DNA from: an uncultured Bacteroides sp.
Lineage (GTDB): Bacteria > Bacteroidota > Bacteroidia > Bacteroidales > Bacteroidaceae
DNA: 64,000 nt
Assembly (NCBI GenBank): GCA_944319875.1
Contig: CALUFR010000017.1
Location: 28,520-92,519, forward strand
Reading direction: 5' to 3'
The position numbers and the translations under genes are program-made. Positions 53,904 through 62,286 of the stretch are shown here, one piece after another. The notes under the pieces are model-generated. The model ran no database searches. It was not told the origin of the DNA and saw only the letters and a list, made by a program, of their open reading frames with translations. Each line of letters opens with the position of its first letter. The stretch's first letter is position 1.

Positions 53904-55778
53904 TTATCCTTCTATCTCACTCAATTCCAGCCAACGCATCGTCTTCTCGTCTATCAGGTCTGTCAGCTGGGGCAGGCGGCGGGACTTCTCCGTCAGCTCG
54001 TCCACCGAAAGCGTACCGCTACACAAAGCATCCTCAATCGTTTTCTTCTCGACCTCGAGCTCGGCAATCTCCTTCTCGAGCTGCTCGAACTCGCGCCGTT
54101 CCTTAAAGCTCATGCGGCGTTTCTCGTCCGAACGGGTGCGTGCGGGTTTCGCCACCTGTGGCTTAGAGGCCACCTGCTGTTCCTTGTCATGGCGCGCTTT
54201 AGCCTCCTTCCATTCGCGATACTGGGTATAATTGCCGGGGAAGTCGCGGATGTCACCCCCACCGTTGAACACCAACAGGTGATCCACCACTTTATCCATG
54301 AAGTAACGGTCGTGGCTCACGACGATGACACATCCCTTGAAACCCTGTAGATATTCCTCGAGTACCTGCAGAGTGACGATGTCAAGGTCATTGGTAGGCT
54401 CGTCCAGCACCAGGAAATTGGGGTTTCGCATCAGCACCGTGCAAAGATAGAGCCGGCGGCGTTCTCCCCCACTCAATTTGTAGACGTAACTGTGCTGCGT
54501 CTCGGGTGTAAAGAGAAAGTGCTGAAGGAATTGCGAGGCGGTAAGCCGCTTGCCATTGCCCAGTTCGATGACCTCGGCAATGTCCTGCACCACATCAATT
54601 ACCTTCATCTGTTCGTTGAACTGAAGTCCGTCCTGCGAATAGTAGCCGAAGCGAACGGTCTCACCGATGTCCAGTGTACCGCTGTCGGGCTTCACCAGTC
54701 CCATCAGCATCTTGATGAAAGTGGATTTGCCCGTACCGTTATTGCCCACGATACCCATCTTCTCGTAACGGGCAAAGATGTAAGAGAAGTCATCCAGTAT
54801 CTTCAAGTCACCGAAAGCCTTGCACAGGTGGTCGGCCTCGAAAATCTTGTTGCCTATATAGGAAGCTTTGACGTCAAGCTTCACATTAGCGTCGTGAAAA
54901 CGTTGCTTAGCCACCTTCTCCAGTTCGTAAAAGGCTTCTTCACGATAACGGGCTTTGTGCCCGCGGGCCTGCGGCATGCGCCGCATCCATTCCAATTCGG
55001 TGCGATACAGATTGTTGGCGCGCTCCACCTCCGCCGTCTTGGCGTCGATACGTTCCTGGCGCTTCTCCAGATAATAGCTATAGTTCCCCTTGTACGAATA
55101 GAGCGTACGGTTGTCTATCTCGATGATTTCGGAGCAGACACGATCCAGGAAGTAACGGTCATGCGTCACCATGAGCAACGACAGATTGGTGCGGCGCAGA
55201 TAATCCTCCAGCCACTCGGTCATGTCAAGGTCGAGGTGGTTGGTGGGTTCGTCAAGAATCAGAAGGTCGGGCTCGGTAATAAGCGTATTAGCCAACGCCA
55301 CACGCTTCAACTGTCCTCCGGAGAGGTGCTTCATCTGCTGGTCGAAGTCGCGTATCTTCAGTTGCGAAAGAATTTGTTTGGCCTTTTGCTCGTAATCCCA
55401 TGCCTTTTCCTGGTCCATACGCGCAAGCAGTTCGTCCAGGCCGGGATGACCTTCGGTTTCCATGCAGCGCTCATAGTCTTTGATAAGATCCACGGTGCTA
55501 TTGCCGTGATGGAAGCAGGCTTCAAGTACAGTCAACTCTCCGGGATACGAAGGAGTCTGCTCCAGATAGCCCACCCGAAGGTCTCGCCGAAAGGAGATCT
55601 TTCCTTCGTCGTACCCTTCCTTTCCCGAAAGAATGTTGAGCAGCGTGGACTTGCCACTTCCATTCTTGGCTATCAGGCCGACGCGTTGACCTTCGACCAG
55701 ACCGAAGGATATGTTTTCAAACAAAATCAAGTCACCGAAGGACTTGGTAAGGTTTTCTACTTGCAGTATAGGAGACAT
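53904..55778 (-). CDS. ABC-F family ATPase, Uup-like
   Basis: 625 residues from the ATG at 55778 (MSPILQVENLTKSFGD); the longer frame to 55850 adds a non-conserved leader. Two ATPase domains, each with Walker A (GLIAKNGSGKSTLL and GIVGNNGTGKSTFI), signature (LSGGQLKRVALA and LSGGERRRLYL) and Walker B (LLILDEPTNHLD and FLVLDEPTNDLD), and a linker helix pair between them. No membrane segments. The C-terminal coiled coil (KERREFEQLEKEIAELEVEK) is typical of Uup, which binds DNA/ribosomes. Acts in translation or ribosome-linked stress, as inferred from the family. Confidence 0.93.
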   Translation of the reverse strand: MSPILQVENLTKSFGDLILFENISFGLVEGQRVGLIAKNGSGKSTLLNILSGKEGYDEGKISFRRDLRVGYLEQTPSYPGELTVLEACFHHGNSTVDLIKDYERCMETEGHPGLDELLARMDQEKAWDYEQKAKQILSQLKIRDFDQQMKHLSGGQLKRVALANTLITEPDLLILDEPTNHLDLDMTEWLEDYLRRTNLSLLMVTHDRYFLDRVCSEIIEIDNRTLYSYKGNYSYYLEKRQERIDAKTAEVERANNLYRTELEWMRRMPQARGHKARYREEAFYELEKVAKQRFHDANVKLDVKASYIGNKIFEADHLCKAFGDLKILDDFSYIFARYEKMGIVGNNGTGKSTFIKMLMGLVKPDSGTLDIGETVRFGYYSQDGLQFNEQMKVIDVVQDIAEVIELGNGKRLTASQFLQHFLFTPETQHSYVYKLSGGERRRLYLCTVLMRNPNFLVLDEPTNDLDIVTLQVLEEYLQGFKGCVIVVSHDRYFMDKVVDHLLVFNGGGDIRDFPGNYTQYREWKEAKARHDKEQQVASKPQVAKPARTRSDEKRRMSFKERREFEQLEKEIAELEVEKKTIEDALCSGTLSVDELTEKSRRLPQLTDLIDEKTMRWLELSEIEG

Positions 55779-55834
55779 TGGTTTAAATGAAGAATGAAGA
55801 ATTAATAATGAAGAAAGAAAAAAACCGGTAATGC

Positions 55835-56641
55835 TTATCCGTTGTTGCAATAAGCTTCCGCCAGATCAACCTTTTCACCAGCTTTCACCTTACTCCAGAC
55901 CAGTTTCATGGGATCAATCCAACGTCCGGTAGCGATGTTAAGCAGTACGGGGGCTTCGCGGTTGCCGTCAATCAGTGTACGCCACTCCAAGCCGTCCATT
56001 TCGTTGGTCATGATCACACAAAGCGTGATGCCCAACGCAAGCCACCGCTCCTTTTTCTTGGGGCCTATCACACCTCGGTCCACGACCTGCTGCATGCTCT
56101 CCACGTCCTCTTCCGTTCCTTGAAAATCTTTTTTCAGCAAGTCTTTCACCGTTTTTTCTACCCATTCATAGGCTTCGTCTATCTGATAGATCTCGGAAAG
56201 ACGGACAGGGATAAGCTCGGCGGGATATTTCATGTCTGCCTTGCGCACCTGTAAGGAAGCAATCACCCGCTCGGCTTCGACCACGGGCTCACCTTTGCGC
56301 ACGGTAAACGAACATTCGAAAGCCACGTCATCCACACCTGTAATCCAGATATGCGACGTATAATACGCACCCTTTTCCTCGAACATCTCCTTGCTGTAGG
56401 CACACTCCAATGCGCCCACTTTCACCAGCGTGGCCGAAGGATTCTCCTTCAGCTCCTGCCGGACGGACTCACGTCCGTAACCGGCATCGCCACGATAGGC
56501 CGAGATGCGGAAATTGCCGGTCCACTCATCGGGGTTATAAAACAGGAACGAACCTTCGCTGTCCTCGAATTCGCTCCACACGGCCGGGTATTCCATGGAA
56601 AACCATGCACCCGGAGAAATATACTTTTTGACTTGTTCCAT
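55835..56641 (-). CDS. DUF3805/DUF3806 protein of unknown function
   Basis: 268 residues, cytosolic in appearance. N-terminal half (KKYISPGAWFSMEYPAVWSEF, FLFYNPDEWTGNFRIS) is a PsbP-like alpha/beta fold of the DUF3805 type; the C-terminal half (WLALGITLCVIMTNEMDGLEW, DPMKLVWSKVKAGEKVDL) fits DUF3806. The pair is known from Bacteroidetes, with no known function. It precedes the ABC-F gene by 56 bases in the same direction. Confidence 0.8.
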   Translation of the reverse strand: MEQVKKYISPGAWFSMEYPAVWSEFEDSEGSFLFYNPDEWTGNFRISAYRGDAGYGRESVRQELKENPSATLVKVGALECAYSKEMFEEKGAYYTSHIWITGVDDVAFECSFTVRKGEPVVEAERVIASLQVRKADMKYPAELIPVRLSEIYQIDEAYEWVEKTVKDLLKKDFQGTEEDVESMQQVVDRGVIGPKKKERWLALGITLCVIMTNEMDGLEWRTLIDGNREAPVLLNIATGRWIDPMKLVWSKVKAGEKVDLAEAYCNNG

Positions 56642-56821
56642 ATCGCAATCAACGTAATCTTCGCAAAAGTAACATTACTGCAACGGATATGCAAAGAAAA
56701 GCGGCGCAAAAAACGCGGCAAGTTATTTTGAACCGCAAGGTTTGTAACGATAATGTAATAGCTGTTTCACGTTTGCGTAACAAAAATGCCTCATTTTTGC
56801 CGCAAGAAATGAAATAAGTTC

Positions 56822-56829
56822 TACATTTG
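56822..56829 (+). promoter_or_regulatory. -7 box of the two-component operon
   Basis: TACATTTG, 32 bases before the ATG at 56862, with TTTG at 56796-56799 as a -33 candidate. The 220-base gap upstream holds no gene. Confidence 0.6.
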
Positions 56830-56861
56830 TAACATTATTCCTCATTTAAAAGACAAAAGCA

Positions 56862-57551
56862 ATGAATAACTATCGGATACTGGTTGTCGACGACGAAGAA
56901 GAATTGTGCGAAATTTTAAAGTTTAACCTTGAAAACGAAGGTTACGAAGTAGATACCGCCAATTCTGCCGAAGAAGCCCTGCAAATGGGAATCAGCAAAT
57001 ACAACTTGCTGCTCCTGGATGTCATGATGGGAGAAATTTCCGGTTTCAAGATGGCTCGTATGTTGAAACAAGACAAGAAGACAGCACATGTACCCATCAT
57101 ATTCATTACGGCCAAAGATACGGAAAACGATACAATCACCGGCTTCAACCTGGGAGCCGACGACTACATATCCAAACCGTTCTCTCTCCGCGAGGTATCT
57201 GCAAGAGTCAAGGCTGTATTACGCCGCACCAACGCAGCCGAGGCAGAACGGGTTCCGGAACAGCTGGTCTATAAGTCACTCATTCTTGACATAACCAAAA
57301 AGAAAGTAAGCATTGACGGTGAGGAAGCTCCGCTGACCAAAAAAGAATTCGAGATTCTTTTGCTCCTTCTGCAGAATAAAGGCAGAGTATTCTCGCGCGA
57401 AGACATTCTGAACAAGGTATGGAGCGACGAAGTTTATGTGCTCGACCGCACCATTGACGTCAACATTACACGTCTGCGCAAAAAAATAGGTGATTATGGC
57501 AAATGCATTGTAACACGATTGGGATATGGATACTGCTTCGAAGCCGAATGA
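56862..57551 (+). CDS. OmpR/PhoB-family response regulator
   Basis: 229 residues. Receiver domain with the acidic pair Asp10/Asp11 (VVDDEEE), phospho-acceptor Asp53 (LLLLDVMMGEISG) and Lys in FITAKDTEND; winged-helix C-terminus (PLTKKEFEILLLLLQNKGRVFSREDIL, VLDRTIDVNITRLRKKIG). Overlaps the kinase gene by 26 bases. The target genes are unknown; the layout resembles PhoB/PhoR. Confidence 0.93.
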   Translation: MNNYRILVVDDEEELCEILKFNLENEGYEVDTANSAEEALQMGISKYNLLLLDVMMGEISGFKMARMLKQDKKTAHVPIIFITAKDTENDTITGFNLGADDYISKPFSLREVSARVKAVLRRTNAAEAERVPEQLVYKSLILDITKKKVSIDGEEAPLTKKEFEILLLLLQNKGRVFSREDILNKVWSDEVYVLDRTIDVNITRLRKKIGDYGKCIVTRLGYGYCFEAE

Positions 57552-59313
57552 ACCCCGCCACATACTGTCATTCAGCAGGAAACTTTTCCTGTCGGTTATC
57601 CTGCTGTTCCTCATCTTTGTAGGCAGCGTCATCACCTACCAGTACCAGCGGGAAAAAGAATACAAGATAGAACTGCTCAATCTCCAGCTGCAGGACTTTA
57701 ACGAAGACCTGTTCCACAGGTTGCAAGAAACTCCTGACAGTCTTTGGACGCCCTTGATCCAAGAAAACATCCTTCAAGCCGACAAGGAGTTACGGGTTAC
57801 TATCATTACCCCCGAAGGGAAGGTGATATATGACAGCTACGAACCCGGTCTGCCAACAGACAATCACCTGGACAGGCAGGAAGTGCGACAGGCACTAAAA
57901 GACCAAAGAGGCTACGACGTGCGCCGGACTTCGGAAACGACAGGCATGTCCTACTTCTACTCGGCCACGAACTTCGGTTCCTGCATTATCCGCTCGGCTC
58001 TGCCTTACAATGTTGACCTCATCAACCATTTGTCTGCCGACTGGCATTACTTGTGGTTCACGCTGTTCGTGACTATTGTACTGGTTTTCATCTATTATCA
58101 TTTCACCTCCCGATTAGGAACGGCCATCACTCAATTGCGCCAATTTGCCAAACGGGCAGACAAGAATGAACCTATCGAGACGGACTTGCAATCGGCTTTC
58201 CCGCACAATGAACTGGGCGAGATTTCCCAACATATCATCCAAATCTACCGCCGCCTACGGGAAACGAAAGAAGCTCTCTACATCGAGCGCGAAAAACTGA
58301 TTACCCACCTTCAGACATCCCATGAAGGACTGGGAGTATTCACCAAGGAGAAAAAGGAAATCCTGGTCAACAACCTGTTCATCCAATTCAGCAACCTGAT
58401 TTCGGACTCCAACCTGGAAACGACCGAAGAGATATTCTCTGTCTGTGAATTCCAGAAGATTACTGATTTCATCAACAAATCACAGAAAAGCTCATTGGGG
58501 AAAGAAGAAAAACGAATGTCACTCACCATCAACAAGAACGGACGTATCTTCATCGTGGAGTGCATTATCTTCCAAGACCTGAGCTTCGAAATCTCCATCA
58601 ACGACATCTCGCAGGAAGAAGAACAGATACGCCTGAAGCGACAACTCACCCAAAACATTGCCCACGAGCTGAAAACTCCTGTCAGCAGTATTCAGGGGTA
58701 CTTGGAAACTATTCTAAATGCCCAAGACCTGCCGCAAGAAAAGATGCAGACCTTCCTGGAGCGATGCTATGCACAAAGCAACCGCCTGACACGCCTATTG
58801 CGCGATATTTCCGTATTGACCCGCATGGACGAAGCCGCCAACCTGATCGATATGGAAAAAGTGGACGTCAGTCTCCTGGTGGGCAACATCGTGAACGAAG
58901 TGGCTTTGGAATTGGAAGAAAAGAATATCACCGTAGTCAACTCCCTGAAGCCCCATATCCTGCTCAGAGGAAATTATTCGCTGCTCTACTCCATTTTCCG
59001 CAATCTGATGGATAATGCCATAGCCTATGCAGGCACCCATATCCACGTACATATCAGCTGTTTCCGGGAGGACGAAAACTTCTATTACTTCAGTTTTGCC
59101 GACACGGGCGTTGGTGTTGCTCCGGAACACCTGAACCGACTTTTCGAACGTTTCTATCGCGTTGACAAGGGCCGTTCACGCAAGTTGGGAGGTACGGGAT
59201 TGGGATTAGCCATCGTAAAGAATGCGGTGTTAATCCACGGAGGAACCATCTCAGCCAAGAATAATCCGGGCGGTGGACTGGAATTCGTCTTCACGTTGGC
59301 CAAAGAGAAGTAG
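57526..59313 (+). CDS. Membrane sensor histidine kinase (PhoR-type)
   Basis: 595 residues. Membrane helix 1 at about 16-34, a periplasmic sensor part (LRVTIITPEGKVIYDSYEP), helix 2 at about 170-192, a HAMP-like linker and PAS-like region (HEGLGVFTKEKKEILVNN), then the catalytic core: H-box NIAHELKTPVSSIQGYLE, N-box NLMDNAIAYA, G1 DTGVGVAP, F-box RFYRVDKGRSRKLGG and G2 GTGLGLAIV. The 26-base overlap with the regulator shows translational coupling. Confidence 0.94.
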   Translation: MDTASKPNEPRHILSFSRKLFLSVILLFLIFVGSVITYQYQREKEYKIELLNLQLQDFNEDLFHRLQETPDSLWTPLIQENILQADKELRVTIITPEGKVIYDSYEPGLPTDNHLDRQEVRQALKDQRGYDVRRTSETTGMSYFYSATNFGSCIIRSALPYNVDLINHLSADWHYLWFTLFVTIVLVFIYYHFTSRLGTAITQLRQFAKRADKNEPIETDLQSAFPHNELGEISQHIIQIYRRLRETKEALYIEREKLITHLQTSHEGLGVFTKEKKEILVNNLFIQFSNLISDSNLETTEEIFSVCEFQKITDFINKSQKSSLGKEEKRMSLTINKNGRIFIVECIIFQDLSFEISINDISQEEEQIRLKRQLTQNIAHELKTPVSSIQGYLETILNAQDLPQEKMQTFLERCYAQSNRLTRLLRDISVLTRMDEAANLIDMEKVDVSLLVGNIVNEVALELEEKNITVVNSLKPHILLRGNYSLLYSIFRNLMDNAIAYAGTHIHVHISCFREDENFYYFSFADTGVGVAPEHLNRLFERFYRVDKGRSRKLGGTGLGLAIVKNAVLIHGGTISAKNNPGGGLEFVFTLAKEK

Positions 59314-59368
59314 ACCATTCCGAAAACAAAATTTCCGTTCCACTATTCAATCATAACAAAAAAAGTCC

Positions 59369-59376
59369 TATCTTTG
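59369..59376 (+). promoter_or_regulatory. -7 box of the cobalamin riboswitch RNA
   Basis: TATCTTTG, 56 bases after the kinase stop; predicted transcript start about 59383. Confidence 0.75.
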
Positions 59377-59383
59377 CTCCGCA

Positions 59384-59622
59384 TTGGTTCGCATGCCTTT
59401 CAAGCAAAGGCTGCGATTAAAAGGGAATCGGGTGCAAATCCCGAACAGTCCCGCTGCTGTGAGTTTCATTAGAACGTTGCAAGCATCTCTCTCCATGCCA
59501 CTGGAAACAGATTTCCGGGAAGGCAGCCTGCAACAGAAACGAGTCAGAAGACCTGCCATGCAAATCTATATCATTGCTTTCGAGGAAAAAGCGGTGAGTC
59601 TAATGAACCGGGATTTCGTCCC
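59384..59622 (+). promoter_or_regulatory. Cobalamin riboswitch (AdoCbl-type aptamer plus platform), no gene downstream
   Basis: The conserved core is clear: AAAAGGGAATCGGGTGCAAA near 59419 followed by TCCCGAACAGTCCCGCTGC, then GCCACTGG (59518 region), and the B12 box GAGTCAGAAGACCTGCC at 59541-59557. CATG at both ends can close P1. After the box come the GCTTTCGAGGAAAAAGC hairpin (about 59576-59592) and GGGATTTCGTCCC (about 59608-59620), likely the loop partner of L5. Own promoter upstream; a terminator at 59691-59730. Only an unlikely 33-codon frame starts after the B12 box, and the next gene is on the other strand. Confidence 0.92.
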
Positions 59623-59665
59623 TTCATTTCATTCATCTAAACTTATTCAGAGAAAGTAAAAACAA

Positions 59666-59685
59666 TAAACTTCTGCCAAAGTTTA
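59666..59685 (+). promoter_or_regulatory. Hairpin before the terminator of the riboswitch RNA
   Basis: TAAACTT (59666-59672) pairs with AAGTTTA (59679-59685), loop CTGCCA. It could act in an antiterminator/terminator choice or be an RNA-end stabiliser. Confidence 0.45.
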
Positions 59686-59690
59686 TGAAT

Positions 59691-59730
59691 GATGTCCGGA
59701 CGAAGTGATTTCGGCCGGACATCTCTTTTT
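59691..59730 (+). terminator. Terminator of the riboswitch RNA
   Basis: GATGTCCGG (59691-59699) pairs with CCGGACATC (59715-59723), with an inner CGAA/TTCG extension, followed by TCTTTTTG. The T-run is only on the right, so it stops rightward transcription, i.e. the riboswitch RNA, not the convergent transferase operon. Confidence 0.9.
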
Positions 59731-59736
59731 GTTTCG

Positions 59737-60387
59737 TCATTCCGCTAAGGTTGGCGGCAAACAGACATAGGTCAACACATAATCAGGGTTCAGGCAATAA
59801 TGAACGAGAAACTTACGACAAGCCTCCGTCCGATATTCAACAGCCTCAAACATTCCTTCGGAAGAAATATCAAATGGAAATATCCGCAAATGGTCACGAA
59901 AATCCACTCCGTCTGAGTTCAGGCATTTGAACAGCGTCTCCTTGGCCGACCAATGTAGAAGCAAACTCCAGGTCTCCGTTCCTTTATAACAAACCACTCG
60001 CTCATCAGGCCGCATAAACCGATCGGACACTTTACGGACGCGTTCACCAAACTGCTCAATATCAATTCCAACTTCCCAATCCGGTCTTCCTAAGATAACC
60101 GCCACATAACCTTTTGTATGAGATATGCTCAAGGAGCGGGAGGCATCCGCCAGATAGGGCTTTCCACTGCTACGATATAAAATCTTCTTTTCCTCGCCAA
60201 GCATGGAATAGAGCAGAACGCGTACGGCACACCACTCCAAACGCCGATGAACAGACAAAAAATGTTCTGCTTCCTGTTTATAACTCTCAGCGTGAGGAAG
60301 CATGGACAGCAGATCCTCTACCGTTTCTTCAACCTTCCAAACGGCCCAATGACAATTACTGTTCTTATGTTGCAGGTACAAAGCCAC
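59737..60387 (-). CDS. 4'-phosphopantetheinyl transferase (Sfp type)
   Basis: 216 residues. Transfers phosphopantetheine to carrier proteins. Motifs: SISHTKGYVAVIL, VGIDIEQFGERVRKVSDRF (Asp-x-Glu metal site) and WSAKETLFKCL (Glu). Starts with a GTG at 60387 that overlaps the gldE stop by one base (TAGTG), so its translation is coupled. Carrier target unknown; no PKS/NRPS genes are here, so fatty-acid ACP is possible. No AcpS copy is in the window. Confidence 0.9.
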   Translation of the reverse strand: MALYLQHKNSNCHWAVWKVEETVEDLLSMLPHAESYKQEAEHFLSVHRRLEWCAVRVLLYSMLGEEKKILYRSSGKPYLADASRSLSISHTKGYVAVILGRPDWEVGIDIEQFGERVRKVSDRFMRPDERVVCYKGTETWSLLLHWSAKETLFKCLNSDGVDFRDHLRIFPFDISSEGMFEAVEYRTEACRKFLVHYCLNPDYVLTYVCLPPTLAE

Positions 60388-61739
60388 TACTTATCCTCCC
60401 CGGAAGCAACCGCCAATGGTTTCTTGATGGTAACCTTTACCTTCAAGATGCGACGGCTGTCCATTTCAAGCACCTCAAACTCATAATTTTTATAGGAGAC
60501 ACGCTCATGCAAAGCCGGAAACTCTCCCTTCAGTTCGAGCAATAATCCCGCTACCGTATCAGCGTCACCCGAGACGTCTTCAAACTCAGACTCATCTATC
60601 TTGGTAACCTTATAAAAATCGGTCAGCAACGTCTTTGCCTCAAACACCCACGTACAATCGTTGAGTACCACATACGTCCGCTCCTCGTCATCATATTCAT
60701 CGTGTATTTCACCCACAATTTCTTCTATGATATCTTCCATTGTCACAATGCCCGACGTTCCTCCGAATTCATCCACCACAATGGCAATATGTATCTTATT
60801 GGCCTGGAAATCACGAAGCAAGTCGTCAATCATCTTGGTTTCTGGCACAAAATAGGCAGGCCGGATAAGGGATTGCCACCGAAAATTATCCCCTTTGTTC
60901 AAATGGGGCAGCAGGTCTTTGATGTATAAAATTCCTTTGATATTGTCACGCGACTCCGCATAGACAGGTATGCGCGAATAAGCGTTCTCTATGATGCACT
61001 TCAGCACATCCTTAAAAGGAGTGCGTATATCCAGATCCACGACATCAAGTCTCGAAGTCATCACCTCCTTGGCTGTCTCCCCACCGAAGCGGATGATTCC
61101 CTCCAGAATGTTATTTTCTTCTGAGATTTCCGTTTTGTCCGTGAGCTCCAGCGCGTGGGACAATTCATCGACGGAAATTTTATGATTTTTACGCGAGACA
61201 TGCTTGCTCAGGAAAGAAGAAGAACGCATCAGCAACGATTCCAAGGGATAGAACACCGAACGGAACATGGATATGCCCGAAGCCGCGAACCGGCAAAAAG
61301 CCAATGTCTTCTGAGCCGAATAAATCTTGGGCATTATTTCCCCGAAAAGCAAAAGAAGAAACGTCAGAATGACCGTAAGTATCAAGAACTCAGCAACCGG
61401 AGAATGGAACTCGAAGACATTCATAAAGAAGAAGTTGCAGAGCATGATGATGGTTACGTTCACAAAATTGTTCGTAATCAAAATCGTGGCAAGCAAGCGT
61501 TCACTGTCCGCCAGCAAATCACTGATTTTGGAATCAGACGGATGCCTGCGCTCGGCAATCGCACTCAAATCTGCCGGAGAAAGCGAGAAAAAAGCAATCT
61601 CGGACGCCGAGGCAAATCCGGATATAAGCAAAAGAAGACCTGCCAAAACGATGGCAATGACAGATGACACCGTGGGGGTGTGTACTACAATTCCGTTAAA
61701 AATATCAGCCAACTGGCATAAATAAGCGTCTGGGTCCAA
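60387..61739 (-). CDS. gldE: GldE-like hemolysin/CorC family membrane protein (CNNM + CBS + CorC domains)
   Basis: 450 residues. N-terminal CNNM part with three or four membrane helices (VIAIVLAGLLLLISGFASASEIAFFSL, LLATILITNNFVNVTIIMLCNFFF, EFLILTVILTFLLLLFGEIMPK), a CBS pair (VMTSRLDVVDLDIRTPF, RPAYFVPETKMIDDLL) and a CorC_HlyC C-terminal domain. The pattern and its position beside ssb and mutY are those of gldE in Bacteroidetes. Bacteroides does not glide, so the role is probably ion homeostasis or envelope related. Confidence 0.9.
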   Translation of the reverse strand: MDPDAYLCQLADIFNGIVVHTPTVSSVIAIVLAGLLLLISGFASASEIAFFSLSPADLSAIAERRHPSDSKISDLLADSERLLATILITNNFVNVTIIMLCNFFFMNVFEFHSPVAEFLILTVILTFLLLLFGEIMPKIYSAQKTLAFCRFAASGISMFRSVFYPLESLLMRSSSFLSKHVSRKNHKISVDELSHALELTDKTEISEENNILEGIIRFGGETAKEVMTSRLDVVDLDIRTPFKDVLKCIIENAYSRIPVYAESRDNIKGILYIKDLLPHLNKGDNFRWQSLIRPAYFVPETKMIDDLLRDFQANKIHIAIVVDEFGGTSGIVTMEDIIEEIVGEIHDEYDDEERTYVVLNDCTWVFEAKTLLTDFYKVTKIDESEFEDVSGDADTVAGLLLELKGEFPALHERVSYKNYEFEVLEMDSRRILKVKVTIKKPLAVASGEDK

Positions 61740-61762
61740 AGAGATAGTATTTAGTTAAACAT

Positions 61763-62212
61763 TCAGAACGGCAATCCGTCCGTTCCATTATCTTGTGCAG
61801 GCGCTACCTGCGGTTGTACATTCTGTCGTTGCATGTTAGGCTGGGCTGTCGCTTGAGGAGTTACTCCGGCTCCGGCGGGTTTCGGAGAAAGCATCTCCAT
61901 GCTGTCCGCAAAAATCTCAGTCACATAACGCTTCACGCCTGCCTGATCATCATACGAGCGCGTGCGGATTTTTCCTTCGATATACAGTCTGTCGCCTTTA
62001 TGCACATACTTTTCTGCCGTTTCGGCCAATCCGCGCCAAAGGACTATGTTATGCCATTCCGTCCGTTCAGGAACCTGAGTTCCATTAGCCAAGGTATACG
62101 CCCTGTCGGACGTAGCCAAGGGGAATGTGGCTACAGCCACTCCACTATCCAGATATCTCACTTCAGGATCTTTCCCGACATTTCCTATTAGAATAACTTT
62201 ATTGACTGACAT
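61763..62212 (-). CDS. ssb: Single-stranded DNA-binding protein
   Basis: 149 residues. OB fold (VNKVILIGNVGKDPEVRYLDSG, TEWHNIVLWRGLAETAEKYVHKGDRLYIEGKI), Gln/Pro-rich linker, and the acidic C-terminal tail ending DGLPF that docks partner proteins. Belongs to replication and repair; between mutY and gldE, leftward. Confidence 0.96.
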   Translation of the reverse strand: MSVNKVILIGNVGKDPEVRYLDSGVAVATFPLATSDRAYTLANGTQVPERTEWHNIVLWRGLAETAEKYVHKGDRLYIEGKIRTRSYDDQAGVKRYVTEIFADSMEMLSPKPAGAGVTPQATAQPNMQRQNVQPQVAPAQDNGTDGLPF

Positions 62213-62286
62213 AACTTTTTTTCCTTTTTAAATCGGTTGCCAAAATTAAACAGAATAATGTAACCATGCAAATATCTGCAAGATTT

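Noticed and set aside
53904-55778. ABC transporter
   Set aside because: Duplicated ATPase domains with no membrane segments and a C-terminal coiled coil mark an ABC-F protein.
56862-59313. Identification as RprY/RprX
   Set aside because: The regulator's N-terminus does not match RprY as I remember it, and the sequence looks PhoB/PhoR-like; I left the symbols empty.
59384-59659. 91-codon frame over the cobalamin riboswitch
   Set aside because: It follows conserved riboswitch elements, so the sequence is explained by RNA structure; the 33 codons after the B12 box show no family signal.
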